From positions 558,001-622,000 of the forward strand of contig CAWAYH010000004.1 of the NCBI GenBank assembly GCA_963786195.1: a DNA stretch of 64,000 bases, read 5' to 3'. Below, in pieces: positions 16,183 to 26,597 of the stretch. The DNA is from CAWAYH01 sp963786195. Lineage in GTDB: Bacteria; Acidobacteriota; Vicinamibacteria; Vicinamibacterales; 2-12-FULL-66-21. The position numbers were made by a program, and so were the translations under genes. Each line of letters begins with the position of its first letter. Within the stretch, counting starts at the first letter, position 1. The notes beneath the pieces were generated by a model that was given only the letters and a program-made list of their open reading frames with translations, was not told the DNA's origin and searched no databases.

Positions 16183-17397
16183 TCAAGCGTTTTCGAAGGC
16201 AAGCGATTCGGCAAGCCTCGGGTCGCGCACTGGAACGAGCGGCTGGCGTCGCATCAGCCAGCTCGCCGCCGCCACGAAGCACCCGCCGACGGCGACGAAC
16301 GCGGCGACGTCGAGCAGCGACGGACGGAGCCCCTCGGGATGGAGCGTCGGCATCACCTGCCAATAGAGATCAAAGAAGTGCATGGCGAGGAGCCACGCTC
16401 CCCCGATGGCCAGCGTCGCTCCCTTCCGCTTGACGGTCCGCCCCATCAGGTAGAAGAACGGCACCGCAAAGTGTCCCAACGCGAGGAAGATCGACGCCTG
16501 CATCCAGGACCCTTCGAGGCGGCTCTTGTACCAGATCGTCTCCTCCGGGAGGTTCGCGTACCACACGAGGAAGAACTGGGAGAAGCCGATGTAGGCCCAG
16601 AACACGGTGAATCCGAACAGGAGCTTCCCGATGTCGTGCAGGTGCTCGGCGGTGACGATCGTGTCGAGCAGCCCCGCCCGCTGCATCGCCACCGTGACGA
16701 CCGAGAGAAGTGCGATGAACCCGACGAAGGAACCCGCGAAGAAATAGACGCCGAAAATAGTCGAGTACCAGTGCGGCGTGATCGACATGATCCAGTCGAT
16801 CGAGGCGAATGTCTGGGTCAGCGCCAGGACGATGATGGCAGGCCCGGCGAGCGCCCGCAGGCGGGTCGAAACCTTGGGATCCCCCGTCGTGTCCTGACCG
16901 CGTGAGCCGCGGTAGTAGAGCAGCGCGATGAAAGACCAGATTCCGAAATACAGCACCGCCCGGATCAGAAAGAACGGCACATTGAGGTACGGCGCTTTCC
17001 ACTGAAGCAGCGCATCGTGCTCGGCTGCCCCGGGGACGGTCCACGAGTAAAGATCGTGGAGGCCGAGGTATACCGGCAGGAAGAGGGCCGCCATCACGGG
17101 AATCACTGCGAAGATCGTCTCCCCGATCCGGCGCACCACGATCCCCCATCCGCCCTGAGCCGCGTACTGGATCAGCACGAAAAACAGCCCGCCAAGGGCC
17201 AGGGTCAGAAAGAACAGGAACGACACGAGCCACGAGAAGAAGAACTGCTTCGGGTTCGACGCTCCCAGGATGGCGCACGCGACTCCACCCAGGAGGGCGG
17301 CGCCGGCGCCAATGAGCGGAAGACGGTTCCACGGATGCCCTGCCGGGATCGTGGCCTGCTCGGGCCGCAGCGCGACGCGATCGTGTTCGTGGGCCAT
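16183..17397 (-). CDS. actF: Alternative complex III subunit ActF (quinone-interacting membrane subunit)
   Basis: 404 residues, intact, starting directly after the actD stop. About ten membrane helices, for example LPLIGAGAALLGGVACAILG, FFFSWLVSFLFFLTLALGGL, AVIPVMAALFLPVYLGL and IFLALGHFAVPFFYLMGRTV. The central ITPHWYSTIFGVYFFAGSFV is typical of the ActF/quinol:cytochrome c oxidoreductase subunit. Alternative complex III replaces cytochrome bc1, oxidising menaquinol and passing electrons to a cytochrome or cupredoxin. ActE, the monohaem cytochrome normally encoded between actD and actF, is absent here. Confidence 0.88.
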   Translation of the reverse strand: MAHEHDRVALRPEQATIPAGHPWNRLPLIGAGAALLGGVACAILGASNPKQFFFSWLVSFLFFLTLALGGLFFVLIQYAAQGGWGIVVRRIGETIFAVIPVMAALFLPVYLGLHDLYSWTVPGAAEHDALLQWKAPYLNVPFFLIRAVLYFGIWSFIALLYYRGSRGQDTTGDPKVSTRLRALAGPAIIVLALTQTFASIDWIMSITPHWYSTIFGVYFFAGSFVGFIALLSVVTVAMQRAGLLDTIVTAEHLHDIGKLLFGFTVFWAYIGFSQFFLVWYANLPEETIWYKSRLEGSWMQASIFLALGHFAVPFFYLMGRTVKRKGATLAIGGAWLLAMHFFDLYWQVMPTLHPEGLRPSLLDVAAFVAVGGCFVAAASWLMRRQPLVPVRDPRLAESLAFENA

Positions 17398-17953
17398 TCA
17401 GGACTCCAGCAGCTCGACGCTTCGTGCGCCCAGGGACTCCAGCAGCTTCCCGGTGGCCGACGGATCGAACCGCGGATCCCAGGATTCGATCGAGATGAAG
17501 AAGGCGTCGTCGGACACCCGCTCGAAGACCTTGGATCGGAAGAGCGGGTGGTGGTGCATGGGGAGCCGGTTCAGCCCGAGCATGCCGAAGACGGCGCCGA
17601 GCGCACCGAAAAGGACTCCGACCTCGAAGGTGATCGGAATATAGGCGGGCCAGGCGAAGTACGGCTTGCCGCTGATCACGAGCGGATACGCGCTCGCGTG
17701 GACCCACCACTGGAGGCTGAACCCGAGCGCGGCCCCGGTCAGTCCCAGGACGAGGACGATCCAGGGAAGCTGGGAGCGCCGGAGCCCCATCGCCTGCTCG
17801 AGGCCGTGGACGGGGAATGGCGTATGGGCGTCCCACCGCGTGAAGCCCGCGTCGCGCACCCGCTCGCAGGCGTGATAGAGGTCTGCCGGCGTCGCGAATT
17901 CGGCCGAGGATTCCGAAATAGGGCCCCTCCGGGAGCTGGTGAAGGAGCGGGAT
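17398..17953 (-). CDS. actD: Alternative complex III subunit ActD (DUF3341)
   Basis: About 184 residues. N-terminus LLHQLPEGPYFGIL, then after one extra base (CTC-g-GCC near 17895) AEFATPADLYHACERVRDAG and FTRWDAHTPFPVHGLEQAMG. Two membrane helices follow (LPWIVLVLGLTGAALGFSL, ITFEVGVLFGALGAVFGML), and the C-terminal FFISIESWDPRF domain. The presumed start at 17953 reads ATC, eight bases behind an AAGGAG; no ATG or GTG is available. No stop separates it from actC in any frame. ActD anchors to ActC/F in the membrane. Confidence 0.82.
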
Positions 17954-19425
17954 CTGGAAACTCCTTCGGGAGCGGCCCTCGGCGACCAGCGGAGCCGCAG
18001 CGTGGCTGGCTGGCTCGTGAGCTCGGATCTCGCGTTGGGGGCCGCGCTGCCGATGCGGATCGGCCTGCGGCAGGACCGTCTTGACCTCGGCGGTCGCCAC
18101 CATCGGAAGAAAGCGCACGAACAGGCAGAACATCGTGAAGAAGAGCCCGAAGCTCCCCAGCAGGCACGACACGTCCCAGATCGTGGGCGTGAAGTAGCCC
18201 CAGGCTGAGGGCAGAAAGTCGCGATGCAGCGACGTCACGATGATCACGAACCGCTCGAACCACATGCCGATGTTGATGACGATCGACAGCACGAACAGGA
18301 TCGGGATGCTCGTGCGCGCCTTCTTGAACCAGAAGACCTGGGGGCTGATCACGTTGCAGCTGATCATGATCCAGTAGGCCCAGGCGTACGGTCCGAGCGC
18401 ACGGTTCATGAACGTGAAGAGCTCGTAGGGGTTCCCGCTGTACCACGCGGTAAAGAACTCCGTCGCGTAGGCGTAGCCCACCATCGTCCCGGTCACGAGC
18501 ATGATCTTCGCCATGTAGTCGAAGTGCCGGAGGGTGACGATGTGCTCGAGGCGGAACGCCGTGCGGCAGATCACCATGAGCGTCAGCACCATGGCGAACC
18601 CGGAGAAGATCGCGCCCGCCACGAAGTAGGGTGGGAAGATCGTCGTATGCCATCCGGGCAGGACGGAGACCGCGAAATCCATCGAGACGATCGAATGAAC
18701 CGACAAGACGAGCGGCGTCGCGAGGGCCGCGAGAACGAGGTAGGCGGTTTCGTAGTGCTGCCACTGCCGCACCGAGCCCCGCCAGCCGAGGGCCAGCAGC
18801 CCGTAGATGAACTGCCGGGTACGGGTCTTCGCCCGATCGCGAATCGTCGCCAGGTCGGGGATCAGGCCGACGTACCAGAAAAGGACCGAGACCGTTCCGT
18901 AGATGCTGACCGCGAAGACGTCCCAGAGCAGGGGGCTCCTGAAGTTGGGCCACATCCCCATCTGATTCGGGAGCGGGAACATCCAGTACGCGACCCAGAC
19001 GCGTCCCACGTGGATCCCCGGGAACGTCAGCGCGCACATGACCGCGAAGATGGTCATCGCCTCCGCCGCGCGGTTGATCGACGTACGCCATCGCTGCCGG
19101 AAGAGGAAAAGGATGGCCGAGATGAGCGTCCCGGCGTGGCCGATGCCGACCCAGAACACGAAGTTCGTGATGTCCCACGCCCACCGACAGGGACGTTGAG
19201 GCCCCAGATGCCGATCCCTTCCCAGAACAGCCACGCGACCGCCACGCCGAGCAGGCTGAGGAGCCCGAGGGACGGGAGGAAGAACAGCCACCAGCCGATC
19301 GGAGTGCGGCGCTCGAGCGGCTCCGCGACGGCCTCGGTGACTGAGTGGAAATCCGGCGAGCGCAGGATGAGCGTCGGACGGCCCACGACAGGGTTGTCGA
19401 GCAGCTCTGCTTCCGTGTGGGCCAA
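17954..19425 (-). CDS. actC: Alternative complex III subunit ActC (NrfD-like membrane subunit)
   Basis: About 470-490 residues from a TTG start. N-terminus ELLDNPVVGRPTLILR and TPIGWWLFFLPSLGLLSLLG, then one base appears missing near 19187 and the frame continues WDITNFVFWVGIGHAGTLIS. Ten or so helices typical of polysulphide reductase/NrfD proteins include ALTFPGIHVGRVWVAYWMFP, SIVSMDFAVSVLPGWHTTIF and TEFFTAWYSGNPYELFTFMN. It carries the quinol site facing the iron-sulphur subunit. The genes for the haem and iron-sulphur subunits ActA and ActB, normally upstream, are not here. The reading frame runs into actD without a stop. Confidence 0.87.
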
Positions 19426-19510
19426 GCCGGTTCCGCTTCGACTGTTTTAAGCGGCTGTTTTGTATCATCGTGCGTCGCCGGGAGTCAAGCCGAGATGCGG
19501 CGTCGCGCAC

Positions 19511-20716
19511 TCACGGCGCGGCGGTCATGCCGATCTGCTTGAGCAGCGGTTCGAGGTCGTCTCCCGAGGCCGGAATGCAGGCGAGGATTCTCGCGCCGGT
19601 CTTCCGGACCCACGGGTCTGCCCCCGGAAGCGCGCGCAGCGTTCCACCCGCGCCGAGGAGCCATTCCCACGCCTGGTGCGTTTCGGCCGCGAACTCCTGG
19701 AGCAGCGACGGCGGTCCCCCGGCGCGCTGGATTCGCGATATGCGATCGGCCAACTCCCGCGCTTCGACGAGCCCTGAATTCATGCTGTGCACGCCGACCG
19801 GCGCCGCTTGGTGCGCAGCGTCCCCCGCGAGCCAGACGCTGCCTTTGCCGAAGCTCCGCGCAAGGCGCCGCTCGAAGAGACCGAGCGTCGACCAGTAGAT
19901 CTCCGTCGGCCGCGCCGTCCACCATGGCGCCCTCGCGGCGATCAACTGTTCGAGCCGTTCCGTCGATGTCGCGTGTTGCGAGGCGTGCGGGATCTGAAAT
20001 CCCCAGCGGCATCGCCCCTCTTCGAGAGGCCAGTAGACGCTCGTGAGGTCTGGATCGAGAATGACGCGCGCCTCGGCGGGAAGCTCGCCCGCTGCCTCGA
20101 TTTCATAGACGGAGAAAACCTCTCCTCCGCCATGACTGGCCATCTCGATTCCGGCCATCCGCCGTACGGCCGAGTCGTACCCGTCGGCGCCAATCACATA
20201 GTCCGGTCGGATTGTCTCGCTTCGTGCGACGACCCACTCACTTCGGGCGACGGGGTAGCCGGTCGCGACCTGGTCGAGCTTCGCCACCTCTGCCCGGGGA
20301 GGAGCATCGTCCGCGTTGAGGGAGGCGAGCCGGTGTCCCCAGAGGACCTTGAGCTTCAGCCGGCGGAGCGCCTCCTCGACGGCCCGCTCCAGCAGGCTCT
20401 GGCGGAGTATGAGGAGATAGGGATGCCTGGACGCGAGACCCGAATAGTCGATCTCGGCACGCCTCTCCCGTCCTTCGTAGTATGCGACCTTCGTCAGCTT
20501 TCGCCCCGCGCTGATGAGTCCCTCGGAGAGCCCGGCCTCGTCGAGGATCCGGAGCGTGCGTGGATGGATCGCGAGGGCGTAACTGTGCTGGGTCGTCCGC
20601 TGGTGCATGTCGACGACTTCTACACGGACCCCGTGCTGCTGCAGAAACAGGGCCGCGACGAGACCGACCGGACCGGCGCCGACGACGAGAACCTCAGGAT
20701 CGGGGTGACGGAACAT
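19511..20716 (-). CDS. FAD-dependent monooxygenase (aromatic hydroxylase type)
   Basis: 401 residues, intact. Dinucleotide-binding N-terminus VLVVGAGPVGLVAALFLQQH then RVEVVD; YALAIHPRTLRILDEAGLS; DG motif DYVIGADGYDSAVRRMAGI; and the GD motif VWLAGDAAHQAAPVGVHSMN with GLVEARELADRI. These define the FAD_binding_3 (PheA/TfdB/UbiH-like) family. The substrate cannot be read from sequence. It follows hemQ by about 40 bp on the same strand and precedes actC by 85 bp, so it may sit in a haem/quinone-related operon, but a respiratory role is only suggested by context. Confidence 0.82.
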   Translation of the reverse strand: MFRHPDPEVLVVGAGPVGLVAALFLQQHGVRVEVVDMHQRTTQHSYALAIHPRTLRILDEAGLSEGLISAGRKLTKVAYYEGRERRAEIDYSGLASRHPYLLILRQSLLERAVEEALRRLKLKVLWGHRLASLNADDAPPRAEVAKLDQVATGYPVARSEWVVARSETIRPDYVIGADGYDSAVRRMAGIEMASHGGGEVFSVYEIEAAGELPAEARVILDPDLTSVYWPLEEGRCRWGFQIPHASQHATSTERLEQLIAARAPWWTARPTEIYWSTLGLFERRLARSFGKGSVWLAGDAAHQAAPVGVHSMNSGLVEARELADRISRIQRAGGPPSLLQEFAAETHQAWEWLLGAGGTLRALPGADPWVRKTGARILACIPASGDDLEPLLKQIGMTAAP

Positions 20717-20758
20717 CGAGCTTCCTCCTCAAGCGAAAGAAAATCGGGCCGCGCGTCG

Positions 20759-21553
20759 CTACTCCACGTTTGCCAGCTGCGCGAGGATCGCGTCGATGGG
20801 CGCTTTCGCGCACGTGAACATCGGCGTATCCCGCTGCGTGTAAAGGCTCGCCTCCGTGTAGCGCAGCCGCCCCACGAGATCGACGAACTCCTGCGGGTAG
20901 TCCGAGTCGAACGCGACCACGAAGTCCTGATCGTCGATGCCGTAACTGTAGCTCGTGTTCAGGTTGACGCCCTTGAACGGCGCGGAAGCAGCGATATGTT
21001 CGTCCATCATCCCCTGCCGCGCGTGGGGCGAAAGGCGGTACCAGTCTCGCGTTTTCACGAAGGGGTACACGAACAGGTACTTCCCCTGGCCCGGCAGCAG
21101 CTCAACACCCTCCCCGGCGCCCTTCATCCGGTTGACGTACTGCGACCGACGCTGCATCGAAAAGAAGCTGTGCACCTGCGACAGGTACGCGCCCAGTTGC
21201 GACCGTCTGATCGTCGCCTCCATCGACTGGAAGCACAGCGGGTCGAACGCGATCTGCCAGAGCATGAAGTCCACGCCAGCGCGCAGGCCCACCAGCGAGT
21301 ACGTGCGGAGGATCAGCTCATCCGAAGTCTCCCACTTCCGGACCAGTTCGATGAACTCGACCGCCGCCGTCCGCCGATCGCCGGCGGGGAGGCGCCGAAA
21401 CAGCGGGTCGAGCCGGTAGAACGAATAGTTCAGGAACTGGCGGCGTTGCCGGTCCGGATCCTTCGCCGTGACGATCCCGGTCGGGTCGAGGTCGACGGTT
21501 GGGCCGCGGCGGGGTGGCGGGCCGGTGCGCTCGGGAGACTGCTCCATGGTCAT
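20759..21553 (-). CDS. hemQ: Coproheme decarboxylase HemQ (chlorite dismutase family)
   Basis: 264 residues. Family landmarks: the KYLFVYPFVKTRDWYRLS segment with the reactive Tyr and Lys, RQGMMDEHI with the proximal His, and SYGIDDQDFVVAFDSDYPQE and YTEASLYTQRDTPMFT at the C-terminus. HemQ makes haem b from coproheme in the coproporphyrin-dependent pathway; the Gln/Arg distinctions from true chlorite dismutases were not checked in full. Intact. It is divergent from the SCO1/caa3 operon across a 216-bp gap holding a promoter and a palindrome, fitting joint control of haem supply and oxidase synthesis. Confidence 0.85.
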   Translation of the reverse strand: MTMEQSPERTGPPPRRGPTVDLDPTGIVTAKDPDRQRRQFLNYSFYRLDPLFRRLPAGDRRTAAVEFIELVRKWETSDELILRTYSLVGLRAGVDFMLWQIAFDPLCFQSMEATIRRSQLGAYLSQVHSFFSMQRRSQYVNRMKGAGEGVELLPGQGKYLFVYPFVKTRDWYRLSPHARQGMMDEHIAASAPFKGVNLNTSYSYGIDDQDFVVAFDSDYPQEFVDLVGRLRYTEASLYTQRDTPMFTCAKAPIDAILAQLANVE

Positions 21554-21620
21554 ACCTGCAGGGCAAATGTGAAGCAGGACCGTATGACTCCTGCCCGTGA
21601 ATTGTCAACCATGCCGGGGT

Positions 21621-21650
21621 TTGACACTTTGTGAAATGTTTCACATTATA
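21621..21650 (+). promoter_or_regulatory. Promoter with CRP/FNR-type palindrome
   Basis: TTGACA at 21621-21626 and a CATTAT-like -10 at about 21644-21649 give near-ideal spacing toward the SCO1/caa3 operon. The palindrome TGTGA-AATGTT-TCACA (21630-21645) fills the spacer; its arms TGTGAAA and TTTCACA are perfect. It matches the CRP-family consensus, and its position between the -35 and -10 boxes suggests repression of this promoter or activation of the divergent hemQ. Confidence 0.6.
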
Positions 21651-21769
21651 GGTTCTACGCCGGCGCGCCCTGGGCCCAGACGGATCGCCACGGCCCTACT
21701 TCTGTAACGCATCTCAATAGGAGTAGGCTCTTGGGGGCACACTCGCCGGCGGGTCCCGCCGCAATACAG

Positions 21770-22702
21770 ATGTCGACCAAGCACCTACTGATCGCCGCGT
21801 CGAGCGCCCTGGCCTTGAGCGTCACGGGCTATGCCCAGGCCCCGCAAGGGTTGGCCCAGCCGGGTGAGCCGACGGCGGCCAAACCGGGGATTCTGGGCAA
21901 GATCGCCATCGATCAGCGCATCGGTCAGCAAGTACCGCTCGATCTCCAGTTTGTCGACGAGCTCGGCCGGCAGGTGCGGCTAGGCGACTTCTTCGGCAAG
22001 CGCCCGGTCATCCTGGCGCTCGTGTATTACGAATGCCCGATGCTGTGCACGCAGGTGCTCAACGGGCTGGTGTCGGCCCTTGGCGTGATCAATTTCGACG
22101 CCGGTCGCGAGTTCGAGGTGGTGGCCGTCAGTTTCAACCCGAAGGAAGGCCCCGGCCTGGCCTCGCAGAAGAAGGCGAATTATCTCCAGCGGTACGGACG
22201 GCCTCACACCGCCGCGGGCTGGCACTTCCTGACCGGAACGCAGGAGTCCATCAGCCGTCTCACCGACGCGATCGGCTTCCGGTACGCATTCGACGAGAAA
22301 ATCGGCCAGTTCGCCCACGGTGCGGGCATCGAGCTGCTGACACCGCGTGGGACAATCGCGAGGTATTTCTACGGCATCGAGTTCTCGCCGCGCGACGTCC
22401 GTTTCGGGCTGATCGAAGCCTCGGAGGAACGCATCGGGTCCGCGGTCGACGACGTGCTGCTGTTCTGTTACCACTATGATCCGGCGACAGGGCGGTACGG
22501 AGCAGCGATCCTCGGACTCGTGCGCGCAGGCGGTGTTGCGACCGTGCTGGCGTTTGCCGTGTTTCTGATCGTCAGCCTGCGACGCGACGCTTCGAGGACC
22601 TCAGGGTCGGCCGCGGCGGACTTGTCACGCCGAAGCGCCGGAGCCGCGACGCCGGACGTGTCGCGCCGAAGCGCCGAAGGCGCGAAGGCGGATCGACTCT
22701 AG
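21770..22702 (+). CDS. SCO1/SenC-family copper chaperone with C-terminal membrane anchor
   Basis: About 310 residues with signal peptide LLIAASSALALSVTGYAQA. Thioredoxin-like SCO domain: VILALVYYECPMLCTQVLNG carries the C-x3-C copper ligands, and the third ligand is the His in IGQFAHGAGIELLTPRG. A membrane helix (GGVATVLAFAVFLIVSLRR) follows, and the last 40 residues (RTSGSAAADLSRRSAGAATP) are encoded by a dispersed repeat. SCO proteins deliver copper to CuA of subunit II, whose gene begins three bases after this stop. The start ATG was chosen over upstream in-frame codons because it begins the signal peptide. Confidence 0.88.
   Translation: MSTKHLLIAASSALALSVTGYAQAPQGLAQPGEPTAAKPGILGKIAIDQRIGQQVPLDLQFVDELGRQVRLGDFFGKRPVILALVYYECPMLCTQVLNGLVSALGVINFDAGREFEVVAVSFNPKEGPGLASQKKANYLQRYGRPHTAAGWHFLTGTQESISRLTDAIGFRYAFDEKIGQFAHGAGIELLTPRGTIARYFYGIEFSPRDVRFGLIEASEERIGSAVDDVLLFCYHYDPATGRYGAAILGLVRAGGVATVLAFAVFLIVSLRRDASRTSGSAAADLSRRSAGAATPDVSRRSAEGAKADRL
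22617..22699. repeat. Dispersed 'gccgaagcg...gaaggcgga' repeat, copy 2
   Basis: The 3' end of the SCO1 gene consists of units gacttgtcacgccgaagcg, cgtgtcgcgccgaagcgcc and gcgcgaaggcggatc that match the intergenic copy at 12253-12365. Here the repeat is translated as the low-complexity tail of the SCO protein. Confidence 0.65.
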
Positions 22703-22704
22703 CG

Positions 22705-23679
22705 ATGTTCACGAATCTTCCATTCTTCCCGCACCAGGCGTCCGCGCAAGCCAGCCAGGTCGACGCCGTCTACTTCTTCATGCTCGCGGTGACAGCGTTC
22801 TTCTCGCTGCTGATCGCTGGGCTCATCGCGGCGTTCGCCGCCAAGTACCGACGCCGGAACGACGACGAGATCGGCGAAGCGATCCACGGATCGCTGGCGC
22901 TGGAGATGCTCTGGACCATCATCCCACTCGGCATCACCATGATCATGTTCGCGTGGGGGGCCAAGGTGTTTTTCGACCTGTATCGTCCGCCGGCCGGCGC
23001 GATGGAGATCTTCGTCGTCGGCAAGCAGTGGATGTGGAAGATCCAGCACATGGACGGCACGCGGGAAATCAACGAGCTCCACGTGCCGCTGGGCCGTCCC
23101 GTGAAGCTGGTGATGGGATCCGAGGACGTGATCCACAGCTTCTACGTCCCCGCGTTCCGCGTGAAGGCCGACGTCATCCCCGGGCGCTACAACTCGCTGT
23201 GGTTCACGGCCACCAGGCCCGGCCGCTATCACATCTTCTGCGCCGAGTACTGCGGCACGAAGCACTCGGGCATGATCGGATGGGTCGTCGTCATGGATCC
23301 CGATGAGTTTCAGGTCTGGCTGGGCGGCGGACCGCCGTCCGCGTCGCCGATCGCCGCCGGCGAGAAGCTTTTTCGGGATCTGGCGTGCAACACGTGTCAT
23401 CAGGAGGACTCGCAGGGCCGCGGGCCGGTGCTGACGAGCCAGTTCGGCAAGACGGTGACGCTGCAGGACGGCTCGATCGTCACCATCGACGAGGCGTATC
23501 TGCGCGAGTCCATCGTGCGGCCGCAGGCCAAGATTGTCGCCGGGTATCAGCCGATCATGCCGACATTCCAGGGACTGGTGACGGAGGAACAGCTGCTGCA
23601 GTTGATCGCGTACGTGCGATCGCTCGGCCAGACTGGAGCCGGCGGCGGGCCGAAGGCCGCCGCCGCACCAGTCCGGTAG
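22705..23679 (+). CDS. coxB: caa3-type cytochrome c oxidase subunit II with fused cytochrome c
   Basis: 324 residues, intact. Two N-terminal helices (VYFFMLAVTAFFSLLIAGLI, LEMLWTIIPLGITMIMFAWG), cupredoxin domain with DVIHSFYVPAFRVKADVIPG and the full CuA set CAEYCGTKHSGM (two Cys, His, Met). The C-terminal domain has a haem c site CNTCH and a likely Met ligand in PIMPTFQGL. The fused cytochrome makes it independent of a separate donor cytochrome. It is second in the operon sco1-coxB-coxA-coxC-coxD. The low-complexity end GGGPKAAAAPVR is probably disordered. Confidence 0.94.
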   Translation: MFTNLPFFPHQASAQASQVDAVYFFMLAVTAFFSLLIAGLIAAFAAKYRRRNDDEIGEAIHGSLALEMLWTIIPLGITMIMFAWGAKVFFDLYRPPAGAMEIFVVGKQWMWKIQHMDGTREINELHVPLGRPVKLVMGSEDVIHSFYVPAFRVKADVIPGRYNSLWFTATRPGRYHIFCAEYCGTKHSGMIGWVVVMDPDEFQVWLGGGPPSASPIAAGEKLFRDLACNTCHQEDSQGRGPVLTSQFGKTVTLQDGSIVTIDEAYLRESIVRPQAKIVAGYQPIMPTFQGLVTEEQLLQLIAYVRSLGQTGAGGGPKAAAAPVR

Positions 23680-23689
23680 CGGGAACCAT

Positions 23690-25288
<1,599 letters not shown>

Positions 25289-25296
<8 letters not shown>

Positions 25297-26042
25297 CGGC
25301 CACTTGCGCTCGGAACATTTCCCGGGGCCGCTCCATCACCCTCCGCTGGCCGGCGGCGTGGCGCGCAAGGGGGAGGCTCACGCGCATCACCCCAAGCTGC
25401 AGCACCACTTCGACGACATGCCGCAGCAGCTCGAGGCGTCCACGCTCGGGATGTGGGTGTTCCTGGTCACCGAGATCATGTTCTTCGGCGGCCTGTTCAT
25501 GGCGTACCTGGTCTACCGGTGGTCGGACCCCATGGCCTTCCAGGAGGCCAGCGCCCGCCTCAACGTGCTCTGGGGCGCGGTCAACACGATCGTGCTGATC
25601 GTCAGCTCGTTGACCATGGCGATGGCCGTGCGGTCGGCACAAGTGAGCGCCCCGCCGAAAACGCAGGTGTTGTGGCTGGTCGCGACGATGGTCTTCGGCG
25701 CCACCTTTCTCGGCGTCAAGGTCGTGGAATACACGGACAAGTTCAGCCATCACCTCGTGCCGGGCCCGTACTTCCAGTGGACAGGCCAGCATCCGGCCGG
25801 CGCGGAGATCTTCTATTCGCTCTACTTCTGCATGACCGGTCTGCACGCGCTGCACATGATCATCGGGCTCGGGATCATGACGGTCATCGCGATCATGGCG
25901 TGGCGGGGGAACGTTCAACTCCGAGTACTACACGCCGGTCGAGGTCTCGGGACTGTACTGGCACTTCGTCGACATCGTGTGGATTTTCCTGTTCCCGCTG
26001 CTGTACCTCATCGGAGGTCACTTCACCAGCGGGCACGCGTAG
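25289..26042 (+). CDS. coxC: caa3-type cytochrome c oxidase subunit III
   Basis: About 250 residues, overlapping the coxA stop by eight bases. An N-terminal His-rich segment (HFPGPLHHPP, AHAHHPKLQHHFDD) precedes GMWVFLVTEIMFFGGLFMAY with the conserved Glu. Later YFCMTGLHALHMIIGLG and, after an extra A at 25910 (GGG-a-ACG), SEYYTPVEVSGLYWHFVDIV and WIFLFPLLYLIGG. The His-rich N-terminus could bind metal but is not a family hallmark. Confidence 0.9.
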
Positions 26043-26051
26043 AGAGTCATC

Positions 26052-26351
26052 ATGTCTGCTCACGTCGCCCCGGTTCGTCTCTACCTGATGGTCTTCACGG
26101 CGCTGGTCGTCGGCACGGTCCTGACGTACGCCGCCGCCAAGGTCGACTTCGGCTTCATGAACAACGTCGTGATGCTGACGATCGCCTGCGCGAAGGCCAC
26201 GCTCGTCATCCTCTTCTTCATGGGTGTGCGCTGGAGCTCGCGGCTGACCATGGTCGTCGCCGTCTCGGGGTTCTTCTGGCTGCTCATCCTGTTCGGCATC
26301 ACGATGTCGGACTATCTCTCGAGGGGATGGATGGTGGGATCGCTTCGATGA
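26052..26351 (+). CDS. coxD: Cytochrome c oxidase subunit IV (caa3)
   Basis: 99 residues, intact, with three helices (YLMVFTALVVGTVLTYAAA, VVMLTIACAKATLVILFFMG, LTMVVAVSGFFWLLILFGIT). The AKATLVILFFMGVRW segment matches the COX4_pro signature seen also in the first oxidase. Last gene of the sco1-caa3 operon. Confidence 0.88.
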   Translation: MSAHVAPVRLYLMVFTALVVGTVLTYAAAKVDFGFMNNVVMLTIACAKATLVILFFMGVRWSSRLTMVVAVSGFFWLLILFGITMSDYLSRGWMVGSLR

Positions 26352-26372
26352 CACACGAGACGGTGCGAAGGT

Positions 26373-26454
26373 GCGGAAGGTGCTGTCCTGAGCCGATCGC
26401 ACCGTCAGCACCTCCAGCACCTCCAGCACCGTCAGCACCCTCAGCACCTTCCGC
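26373..26454. repeat. Tandem 'cagcacctc' array inside a 13-bp inverted repeat
   Basis: GCGGAAGGTGCTG (26373-26385) is the exact reverse complement of CAGCACCTTCCGC (26442-26454). Between them are six diverged copies of a cagcacctc/cagcaccgt unit, and cggtgcga/tcgcaccg form a second inner pair. It follows coxD and may act as a terminator-like structure, although there is no T-run. Confidence 0.6.
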
Positions 26455-26545
26455 GTCCATTCACCGGCCGATTCCTGCCGTTCACCGCTTTGCGCGGACC
26501 CTTCTCAAATTCCCTTTCGTAGTTGTGGCTATACTGAGTTGAGAG

Positions 26546-26595
26546 GTCCGGCGGAAGCCGGACACTACCATTTGGCTGAAGCCGGACACTCCCAT
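26546..26595. repeat. GTCCGGC-GCCGGAC hairpin repeat upstream of exporter operon
   Basis: GTCCGGC-GGAA-GCCGGAC followed by actacc, then a partial second copy ggctgaagccggacact. The same element, in four copies, is at 55987-56105. Confidence 0.7.
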
Positions 26596-26597
26596 TT

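Noticed and set aside
16370..19510. 1,046-codon minus-strand frame
   Set aside because: Only its first half is actC; after actD it leaves the frame of actF, whose own frame is obvious. It is open by base composition.
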